From NCBI GenBank assembly GCA_034509495.1, contig CM067521.1, positions 109,868 through 173,867 on the forward strand: a DNA stretch of 64,000 nucleotides. The letters are read 5' to 3'. How positions within the stretch are numbered: position 1 is the stretch's first letter; every line of letters begins with the position of its first letter. A model generated the notes under the pieces. The model did no database searches and was not told the origin of the DNA. It worked only from the letters and a program-made list of their open reading frames with translations. Positions 47,897 through 59,548 of the stretch are shown one piece after another. The translations under genes and the position numbers were made by a program. This DNA comes from Acestrorhynchus altus (Eukaryota; Chordata; Actinopteri; Characiformes; Acestrorhynchidae).

Positions 47897-49547
47897 GGTA
47901 TTCTGTGGTTTTTGAAAACTGACCCCAACAATCATGCCACCCTTAAAATCACTGCAGTGCCCATTCTACACTTCTGCCACATGATTGGTGGATTGGATGA
48001 GATGCACAGATACAGGTCGTCACAATAAAGTGCTCACATTTGCATAATTTAGCACAATAATGTCAACACCTCGTCATACAGCTCTGACCCAGGGCCGGTA
48101 TTGGCTTACAGTATCCCAGGCCTCATTACAGCCGAGGAGCAGTCTACTGTACTGACGCCTCCTCCCTGATGCTGCAGAGTGTTCAGCCTGTGTCATGTGA
48201 CCCTGTTCAGTCTGACAGCAGAGCAGCAAGATGGACAACTATATGAAAAGTTAGATTAGAGCTTGACCCCTTTTCATCAAATCCACCCGCAGTCAAGGTG
48301 CTTTTGGAGATTTGGGTTCTGTGCAGTGAGCACTCTGAAATGGAGCGTCTGTAATTCTGTATTGATCCAGGAAAACTGCAGTTTCTGTGTTTAACCCACA
48401 ACCAATTTTGTGGGATATTTTCATAGTTTGGTGTAAATTTATTCACCTTTTTCATGATTTCGTCTACAAAGTAAACTTTTAATTGGCCCCGATTTCATGC
48501 GTATGGTTTAATACTATGAGAGTTTTCCAGGAGGCTGTGATTCTTGGATGAGAATTTAACTCCTGAGTTTGGATGTGAATTGGAACCTGCAGTAGCTTTG
48601 TGGGAAGGAGGGCTGGAGATGCTGTAATCTGTTACGCCGTCTTTGAAAGTGATAAGGTAATGAGCTCTGCTCACGTTGACTAAACTGTGGTAGGCTGAAT
48701 GGGCAGGGATGTGTCAATGGGTTGTTTTAACCCTTGTGTTCTGTACGCTCTCCATATCCAGAGGGTTGTTTACGATAATTATACAGCTTGTCTTTCTGAA
48801 TTAGTTTCCTCTACACATTTAGTCACCTCTCATTTTTATTACAGCACACTCTTCTATTTCTATATCATTATTTCTGCAAAGTTCTGCAGAGCAGCACATT
48901 ACTTTTTCCAATTTTGGAGATGCTTTAGGAACCGTAATGTTGAAAATGGATCATTAAGGGGTTTTCTCTGCATTAAGTGTAGTGTGGGTCATTTCTGACC
49001 ATTATTAAGGGTTAAATTTCCACACTTTCCTCAACATTTGAATCTCTGGTCCTCATTGTGCATCAGCCTTGCAGGCTTTTGACTGTGGCATGGAGCCGGA
49101 AGACAGCAGTTTGCATGGGTTTCTGAAGAACCGCCTACAATGCCTCTGAGGATTGGGCCTTTGTGGGTGGAAACGTGGCACAGCGTGGAGTTTGGAGAGG
49201 TTTGTCCAGTGAAAATGTGAAGTGAAGCTGAGCTGTGTGATTGGATTCTCATCATTTTGAGACGGCAGCTAAAGAAGACTCCCTGCTGTGAACATGAAGC
49301 ACGTTATTATAAATGATAAAGCTGCTGTATGGTTAGTGCGTTTTAATGGCCTTTGTAGTCGAACGGTGTGACTAATTAGGGAGCTGTTCTGGATAGATGT
49401 TCTGATCTTACACAATTAAAACAGTCGCGGTGACCGCCCCTGCTGAGGTGTAATAACAGATAAGCTGTGTGTGTGTGTGTGTGTGTGTTTACCAGGTCAG
49501 TTTGACACAGCTTCATGTTTTGTTGGTTTTCAATGTACTGGATGATT

Positions 49548-49632
<85 letters not shown>

Positions 49633-52600
49633 ATATCAGTCAGAAGCCTAGTATTTACAGGTGCAGTAGTTTTGAATTTGATGTAGTAATCTTGGTTTCA
49701 GTCCTTGCTGTAATCTCATCTAGATATTACTTGGTCATTTTAAATATGTATTTAACTAATCCAATATCAATACCAATATCAGTACCAATACCAATATATA
49801 ATAATCCAATACCAATATCAGTGATGTCATCAGCCCCGCCCCCTCTGTCTGATCAGTCAGAGTCGGTATGCGGGTTGATCATCAGCCCCGCCCCCTCTCT
49901 CTGATCAGTCAGAGTCTGTATGCAGGTTGTTCTTGTGGACAGAGCAGTAAACATGCACTATATTTGAAGAATGTATTTAAAGTTTTGTTTTTTTTCCTTC
50001 TCTATTGATTATTGAAATTGTTAATTTTATTTTCCAGTCCTCCCTAGAAACTCATGTTAAATTACAGACCTCGATGGATGGAAGACGGTCTTGTCTTGTG
50101 CACAGCTGTATGGATCAGAGTAACATCTTATTGGCTGCTTTTTGTCCTGCTTGCTTCTCACTGATCTCCACCCGTGCAGCCTCATTCTCGAACCCTAACG
50201 CTCATTTTTCAAATGTGCTGAATGTGTGGGACGCCTGCTGATATTAGGAGTGGACGTAAGACTTTTCTGTGACACTGACAATTATAATAAATGTAATGTC
50301 ACCACAGCAGTGCAGTACAGGATTTCTTGGCAGAACCGGTGATGGGATTATTAGATCAGGATTATTATGAGGATTATGAAGGTCATACGGTCATTTAGCA
50401 CTTGAGTAGGAAGGACTGTCTCGTGTCTAAGTAGATTAACTGCGTGATTGTTTTCCTGTTGGCTTGGGAACGCTGTTAAAGTTCATTCAGTATTGTTTGT
50501 TTTACAGTGTTCTTTTGATGAGATTAAGTCTTGTGTGGTCAGTCGTGTCCACTGCTGCAGCTTTTCACTGAAGTGTGCTGCAGTAAGTTGGGACGTTCAT
50601 GCAGGAAGACAGCAGTGCTTTAAGATCAGTTGTTCAAAGGATGAATTCAGTTTTTGGATTATCCACCATCTGCCTCCTGCTACAAAGTGCTCCTGTATGG
50701 TCAGAGGAGCTGGTAAAATGGACAGTGAGCAGGTGGACATAATGTTATGGTTGATCGGTGTATCATGTTAAACCATGACAAAGATATTTCTTTGATTATA
50801 GTATCATACTGTGGAAATGTCACGTCTGCGGTCAGGAAGATCCATCGTTGAGAAGAATAAGAATTCTTCCTTTTGGTCCGTTTCCCATTAAGGAATGTGT
50901 CCTCATGTCGAATGACTTCTTGTCTCATTCAGTGAGAGCTTGAGTAAGAGCTCGATAGGCTGAGGGACAATTCAGTGGTGGAAGTCTGAGAGAGGGAGGA
51001 GGTGGGAAGCAGTGAATGAGGGAATGGAATAACACACAAACGAGTGCTCTGTTATCCACAGTACTATCTCTGTCCCTTCTGTCTTCTTGGCTGTGATATT
51101 TTAAGCCCTTGGACTGTTTTGGAATATCAGCCCAAATTGTGCTTTTCTCCAGACGTGTCTCCTCTGCAATGTAGATATGCGTGTGGTTGTGTTAGTTGGC
51201 CCAAAGTAGATCCCAGGTTCATTTCTTAACATGTCCAGACAGGTGTTCTGAAGCCTCTGCTGAATGTAGGCAAGGCCAGCACCAAGCAGCAACTACATCG
51301 TTTTTTCCGTCCAGGATTCCCTGGAACCCAGACCTCCAAATGGCTTTGACAAGGAATGTATTAAATTTCTGCAGAAGACAAGCAAGGCAATCCCAGACAC
51401 GCTCTTGTGCTTCCTGGGAAATCCCTGCCTGCACTTTGAAGGCCATTTAGACCGAGAACTGATAAGACTGGTAGAAGGTTGCCTACACAAGCTCTGGACA
51501 TCAGGAGGTATCTTGAGGTATCTGCTTGACCTATGACTGAAAGTTGCAGCCTCTGGCCAAAAGTATCCCAACACCTCTTTGTATCAGCAATGTCTCTGAC
51601 TGTGAGGTTTAATCAGGACATTCTGGAATGGGTGCTCATGATCCTAAAGTCATCATGCTCAATGCCAAGTGTCAGCTAGATGTTCATAAATCCCCCAGCA
51701 CTGTCCTGTAAGCAGTGAAACCTTGTTCTCTGGAGGGATGGTGCTCCATGTAATACTCTTTGAGAAGTTGGACACTAGGTGTGATCCAGAATAGGTCAAG
51801 CATAATGCTGTTCTGAAGCACGTCAGCATTCCAGTATCACGTTTGAAGCCTTTTAGAAGATCAGCAAAGTATGTGGATAAACGTACTGTTAATAATACCT
51901 TTTTCAGAAGAGTCACTGGAAGATCAACTCCTACCAAACAAGAGCACGTTGTAGTTCTACACCAACACACCACCACCATGTCAGTGTGACTGCAGTGTAA
52001 TGCTTCTGGGCAATGGAGTCGTCTTAGTCTCTTCAGCCACTTTTGAAGGACTGACCTACTGTATGTCCAGCTGCCCTGGTTTTGCCAGATGGCCTGTATG
52101 TTTTGACCTGAGTGGAATCTGCTGCTTGGCTTGGTCCGATCCCTGGAGCTATGTCTGTCCTCCTCGACTTGGACCTTTCAGTTTAGATTTGTTCCTGTGA
52201 TGTCTTCATTGTTACTGGCTTCTGCTCTTAAAGTGGTTTGATGGCAAATGTTTGGTTGTTGAATGTGTCCTCATAAGCGGAGATGGTCAGCAGCAACAAT
52301 GTGCAGTGACAATCACAGGAATGTCTGCTGGACTGATGTGACCAGGCACAGGAGGTCCTATTGACAGTCAGCCATAACATTAGGACCACCTCCTTGTTTC
52401 TCCTCTCTGTCCACTCTATCAGCTCCTCTGATCACACAGGTTCTCTTTGTGGTTCTATAATTCAGACTGTAGTTCATCTGTTTCTCTGCAGACTTTATTC
52501 TCCTCCTTTCACCCTGATCTTCAATGATCAGGACCCCACAGGACCACCACAGAGCAGATATTATGGGTAATTCTCAGCACTGCAGTCACACTGACATTGT

Positions 52601-53775
52601 GTGTGTTTGTGTTTGTGTGAAATGCCTGCTGATGTAGAGTAGCTAGTTTAAGAGGTAATGTGAGTGCATCTTCTTTGCTGGAGGTTGCCATTAGCAACTG
52701 GGTCTGGACACCAACTCTCCACAGAAATAGACGTTAACCTTTTAAAAAGAAAGTGTTTTTCTTTTGACTCTGCACAGAACCACATCACTCTGTTCTCCTG
52801 CTTCTGCAGTGGGATTCTCCTTCTCCTCATGTTTGGTTCTGCTCCGGGTCTGGCTTCATGTAGTTGAAGTGGTAATCACACCACCGGCTCCGTCACAGCT
52901 CTTCTGAACGAGGTTCTCTCAGCCAGTCTCTCTGAAGCTCACATTCAGTGCTCACACACTGTTCAGTGGGATCATGTGACCCTTTGTTCCACATGAGCAC
53001 ATTTAATTTGTGATCCCCCTCCGTGATCCACATGATCACGTATGATCTACATGATCATCCTTTCTCACGCAGTCGGACTTTGTGGGAACACCATGTGACT
53101 GCATAGAACCATTTATTCCCCAGATCACCTTTTCACACATTCCACGTGGAAAAATGTGATTTATTCTTTATTTCTGAGATCATATTCAACACCCACATGT
53201 TTCTCCGCCTGATCACATTCCTCATTCTGATTAGCACCACATTCATGTGCTGTTAGTGGTTGTTTTTGCTGAATAATCATGGAAATGGTTAAATAATGGT
53301 GAGCTAATGAAGAACTGACTCATTCCAGGAAGGAGAAGGAAAGGACCGTAGTTTGTGTAACATCTGCAACGTTTAATTGCTCGGCCGTCCTACACATCAC
53401 ACCTCGCACATTTGCATGTGCAGTGTGTGCAGCTGTCTCGTCTTCAGTGGCCCACTGGCTCAGTATTGTGTGAATGTAGGGCAGTTCCAGTTTGAGCTTC
53501 AGCACAGGCTGTTATTGATTGTGGTGCGAGTGTGTGACAGTTCTGTTGACAGCAGCACTGCTGGTGTGGTTTTAGTGAACTGAGCTCTGAGAGACTCCAC
53601 TGGGTTAAACTCGGTGTTCTCCAGACCACACACACCAACCGACTAGGGTAAAGGCTGATTCGTGTGTGTGTGTGTGTGGTCCATTCATCCGGATCTAAGT
53701 CAAAAAATCATCATGATGTCCTGTTTAACCCATCAGTGTGTGTTCTTTCTTTCTTTCTCTCTCTCTGTCTCTCTC

Positions 53776-53838
<63 letters not shown>

Positions 53839-56800
53839 AAACAGTGCTCAGGCTGGATGGTTTGCTGATGGTATCAGACTGCAGGTAATGTGTGATCGTA
53901 AGTGAACCGACTGGCCCACTATGCAAATGTGTGGTCAGCTGCTGTGTGTCTGCTCTTATTCATTTCTGAGAATGGACTGATCCTGGACCCCGTCACTGTC
54001 AGTGACGTGAAATGAGCTTGTGCAGCTCTTGATGCTGATGCACTGCTGTACGGGTGTGTCCCGTCATGTCCTGTACGGTACAGTGTGTAACTGTTGATCA
54101 GAATAAGTGCAGTAATACTGATTAAATGCAGGATGAAGAGACAAGGAGCTCCAATGCTGTAGAAACCGTGATATTAGTGCAGAGTTCTGTAATGTTACAC
54201 TCACACTTCCCATAAAGGAAGTGCTGCAGTCTGGTGGAGACATTCCTGGGAAAACCTTGCTGTGTGTAGAAGCATTATCCTACTGAAAATGCTAGTTGGA
54301 AGTCCTGCCATGAGAGGAGACACATGTCCTTGGGATGTCCTGCACATAATGCTGAGCTGTTAGTGTCCTGTATCACTACTTAGGGCTCAGTGACTGTTCC
54401 CCGGATCATCACACCAGCAGTTGGGACAGTGTGACGCTCACTACAAGGCCTTCATACTCAAACCCTTCTGTCACACGAAACATCTCTGGTTCTGCTCTGT
54501 AGCGCTCCAGGTCTCTGATTCATAACGCCACTGCAAACAAAGGCAGTGTTGACTGGCTTGACATGTAATGTCCACCATGACACTAATTTTCCTTTTCAGT
54601 GAAATGACCACATGGCCTCTGTCTGTCATCTGGGCAAAATGTCTTCAAGGGTGTCGTAGAGACACGTCCAACATTCGGTGATCTCTCACACTACCCAAAT
54701 GTGTCCCGTGAGAGCCTTTTTAGGGGACAGTGGGGGAAGAGTGCGTATGAGTGGTTTTGCTTTGAGCCCCTGCATGTTGATTAGCATCAAACGTGACACA
54801 TCCACCCTCATGCTTAACAGTTGGCAAGACATTTTGTCCTCAAACGCTGCTCTGGTCTCCCTTGCATGTCTGTGGGGGATCAGTTTTAATTTGATCAGTC
54901 CACAGTGTGTGAAATTCCTGGGGCCTGGCTCCATTGTTCTGTTTGTTGGTGTTGTGGTTACAGATAAGGGTTCCCTCTAAAACATCTTCCATGTAAGATA
55001 TACCTTGTTCTTCCAGCTCTAATCTATACTTCCAGTTCTTCATAACTTCTTCTGTAGTCGAAACTGAAGATGGGATTGAGTTGATGTTTTTATATGATGG
55101 CTCTGTTCTGTGCGCGTCAATCAGCTGCTGAAAGAAGTTTCATTGAAACTAACCGCTGTTGTTGTTTCACTGTAATATTTGGTGCACTGTATGAAACTAA
55201 GCTCTGTAATTCACTTAGCACACTGACGTTCTCCAGGGACCCCAGGCTGTTGTTGTCCACCTGATTTAAAGTAAAGGCTACAGTCAGCAGACCTGTGATT
55301 ACAGATGTGATTAAAGCTCCTTTAGGAAGTTTGTCTCATGTTTAGGTTTATGACACTGCAGTAATGACCGGTTTACCTACTTGGCGTTGAGTTTTGCACA
55401 TTAAAATCGGCTGTGCTGTGAGGAGGTGTGTTGGAGGCGTGGATTTATTAAATAATCTCCAGCTGAGAATTATCTGCGTCTCTGAGCTCAGTGTGAAAAC
55501 GACCCTTACAGGCGTTTTCTCAGCTCGTCATCCTCCAGTAAGAGCTGCCGGACCTGCTGTGGGTCACAAAAGCCCGACTGATGCGTCCTCGTTACTTGTG
55601 ATTCTGTCAAAACATCTAAAAAGTTCATTATTCATGTTCAGCTTTCTGATGGGCTGTTTGTTTCTACGACAGAAACGCGACTCCTGACGGCGAGAGCACT
55701 GACTCCCGAGAGTTAAAGCCTGATTTTGGCTTTATATGAATCGATATTGGATAAATTATTTCTATATATATATAAATCAAGTTTGTTAGAGGCTCTGAAT
55801 TCAGTCCGTTTATTATTAATTATATTAAAGTAAGGCATCATAAGAGTTTTGTTCAGCTTATCCAAACAGTTGATATGAAGGTATGAATTTGTGGGCAGAG
55901 TGGAACACTGACTGGTCCGAGTCCTGGAGTGCACTTGGCTTGGTGAACTGAAGTCCACTGCATCAGTATGTAAACCCCTTCCTCTGCAATCTGTAAGCAG
56001 TGTGTGATGTTGATCCAGCCCCTTTGGAGAAAAGGAAAAAGATAAACAACATTGTTTGGAACCCTGCCATGTGTAAACGAAAGCAGAACATTTTCATGGA
56101 AGTGGTCAGAGCCTGAGCTTGCAGGTCACAAACCCTGCAAAGGACACCGTGAAGGTTTTGGCTGAGCTGCATCTCCATTAGCTGTTGGCTTTTCCAGAAC
56201 AAACAGAAGCTGCAGGATTCGGTTTGGAGAAGTATTTTGGAGACTAGCCAAACCTACCAGGAGCTGTGCTGTGGTGCTTCATGAGGCTCCAAGTAATTAA
56301 ACACCCCATCATGACCTACCATAACCCTGAGGAGTTAAACTAAGATATAGAGGGATGTGACTGGCGGTTGCGTCTGACTGTTGCGACTGGCGGTTGCGTC
56401 TGACTGTTGCGACTGGCGGTTGCGTCTGACTGTTGAGACTGGCGTTTCAGCAGTAGTTCCTAATGCATCCATCTCTCATTTCCATATCTTTAGTAATTGA
56501 GGCCAAAGAGTTTTAATTTGACTTTATCGGTCACTGGTTTTCAAAAGCAAAGAACTTTCTATATAAATTAATGAAAAAAAAAAAACATTCTTTGATTGTA
56601 ACCACAGTTTCATAAACTGAAGAACATTTAAAAAAAAAAAATCATTTAAGCAACGAGATTTATATCTGAAAAGGTTCTATTTTCAGTGTGTTTTTATCTT
56701 GGCTCAGTGCATCATTAATTCACACTGTGTGTGTGTGTGTTACAGCGGGGCGTTCTCTGAGGTGGTCCTAGCAGAAGAGAAGAGAACAAGGAGGCTGGTG

Positions 56801-59424
56801 GCGATAAAGTGTATTCCCAAAAAAGCTCTGGAAGGCAAAGAGAACAGTATTGAAAATGAGATCGCTGTTCTTCACAAGTGAGTATCACTCTATTGCTGTT
56901 TCCATCTCACCTGCTTTCACTCTCTTACTAGCTTGCTCACTCACACTTATGTACTAAATGTTGACACATGCACTCACAAAAACAGACCACGTGCTCATGA
57001 ACTCACGCTCATGCAGACATGCATCCTGTCTCCCCACTTTGAGCTCAGCTTGAAGAAGCTTTGTTACCGGTCGTATGAAGTTACATTGAAAGGAGGAAAA
57101 TAAAGTCTGCAGAGGAACAGACTACAAAGAGCTCCTGTGTGATCAGAGGAGCTGATCGAGTGGACAGAGAGAGGAGAAACATGGAGGTGGTCATAATGTT
57201 ATGGTTGATGAGTGTATAATAGAGGTCCTGCTCTGCATAAAATTACCATTCAGCTCCATTAGGCCTCAAACTTCACCCCTTCTTCACCAGTCAACTCATG
57301 TTAATTAAATACGCATTACTCAGAAGACCTGAATGAAGAGTTGAGGGAACTCCTAGTCTTTCATGCCAGCAGCTTATGTAAACACCAGAGGCAGCAATGA
57401 TGCTGCTGTTCAAGAATCTCCCCAATGAACCCCTGGAATCACCAAGTGCTCCGGAAAGGACCGGTCGGAGTCAACACTATTTTTAGAACACTCTCACCCA
57501 GTGTTGCCTGGGTTACCGCCACCACACAGACCTGGAGATCACACAAAGGGAGCTCCAGGTCTGTATGGAGAGCTGGAGATCATAAAGGAGGAGCTGCAGG
57601 TTTGTATGGAGAGCTGGAGATCACACAGAGAGAGCTCCCGGTCTGTATGGAGAGCTGGAGATCATAAAGAAGCACCTCCAGGTCTGTATGGAGAGCTGGA
57701 GATCACACGAGTGAAGAAAGTCACAGAAGTTTCTACATAAACAGATCATTTAAAAGTAAACAGTGGTCAGAGATGTTCAGAGGGGTTTGGTGTGAACAGT
57801 CTTGTTGGGAATTCCAGAGTCAGAATTGTTCACAGTGGCATTGATGGGAGTCCCATAGAGCACAGTGATCTTCCCTCCGTTAACTGAGGAAACGGAACCT
57901 GTAATTATTCTTCTCCAAGTGTTAAGATCTCCAATTAGGGCTGGGCGATATGACTAAAGATCCCATGATATGCTTGATAGAAATATTGATATGATGTAAT
58001 GAAAAACTGAACATTAAAGTATCAGTATTGATTTAGAACAGCAGAAACAGCATAACTGACTATTTAATTAGACCAGTAAACTGCACTGGAATACACCGTT
58101 CAGCCATAACGTTGTTTCTGCACCGTCCACTCTATCAGCTCCTCTGATCAGGAGCTCTTTGTGGTTCTTTAATTCCAGACTGTAGTTCATCTGTTTCTCT
58201 GCAGACTATTCTTCTCCTTTCACCCTGATCTTCAATGATCAGGACCCCACAGGACCACCACAGAGCAGATATTATGTGGGTGGTGGGTCATTCTCAGCAC
58301 TGCAGTCACACTGACATGGTGGTGGTGTGTTAGTGTGTGTTGCTGGTACGAGTGGATCAGACACAGCAGTGCTGCTGGAGTGTTTAAACACTGTGTCCAC
58401 TCACTGTCCACTCTATCAGACACTCCTACCGAGTGTCTCCACCTTGTAGATGTAAAGTCAGAGACAGAAGCTCATCTGTTTCTGCACAGTTTGTGTTGGT
58501 CGTCCTCTAGTCCTTCATCAGTGCTCACAGGACGCTGCCCACAGGACGCTGTCGGCTGGACATTTCTGGTTGGTGGACTGTTCTCGGTCCAGCAGGGATA
58601 CTGAGGGGTTTAAACACTCCAGCAGCACTGCTGTCTGACCTGCTTCTACCAGCCCCAGCAATTCTATTGCATATGGAGGTGAATTGAGTTTCTTTTGAGT
58701 AAGTATTAGATTTAGCTTCGTCTCGGTCCTGAACCCTCTTTAGAAGTTTGTGGTAAAGCAGCTCCGTTTCCACTGTCGTTTGTCGTTTTATATATTATGT
58801 AATGTCGTCGTATTTTGCTGTAAACCTTCTAAGACCCTCCTCATTCTGCCGTAGATAATGTCTGTTAACGTTGCTCTAAATGCTGTGCTTAAAGACTCAA
58901 CTAGGTTTCGATGAAAATGGCTGATACACCATCCATTCAAATGTGCCTGAATTGGCCTGATTTCTCAGATGTTCTCAGTTATATCTGATCTTGATGAATC
59001 CAGTCTAACATGAAAAAACAAACTTCTTCTCTCGGCTGCTCCCTTTAGGGGTCGCCACAGCGGATCATCTGCCTCCATCTCGCCCTATCCCCTGCCTCCG
59101 CTACTGTCACACCAACTGTCTCCATGTCCACCTTCGCTACACTTCTCTAAGGTCTTCCTCTTCTCCTTCTGCCCAGCAGCTCCGTCTCCAACATTCTTTG
59201 TCCGATATATCCCGTAGGGGTGTACTTGGTGTACTTCTGGTGCCGGTCCCAACCCTGGGTAAATGGTGAAGGTTGCGTCAGGAAGGGCATCCGGCGTAAA
59301 ACTGGATCCTGAATATGAAGAAAAAAACAAACAAACAAAAATCAGAATATCAGCTTCATATAATGACTCAACACTGAACTGCAGCTTGATCTCATATTAG
59401 ACTGTTGGCTGCCACCCCTCTCTC

Positions 59425-59467
<43 letters not shown>

Positions 59468-59468
59468 G

Positions 59469-59548
<80 letters not shown>

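Larger units (their letters stand above)
41854..56745 (+). other. camk1 intron 1 (14.9 kb)
   Basis: It has no convincing exon of another gene on either strand. It holds family A elements, a 51-bp tandem array, GC-box locus 4, Tc1 remnants, long GT and CT runs and a 26-bp repeat (all listed separately). In 46830-47840, 47894-49550, 49931-51530 and 53840-56350 I recognise nothing. Such a long first intron would be a natural place for enhancers, but none can be named from sequence. Confidence 0.7.

Noticed and set aside
53711..53926. Arg/Glu-rich minus-strand frame
   Set aside because: It is translation of the CT run; the same applies to 59392-59586.
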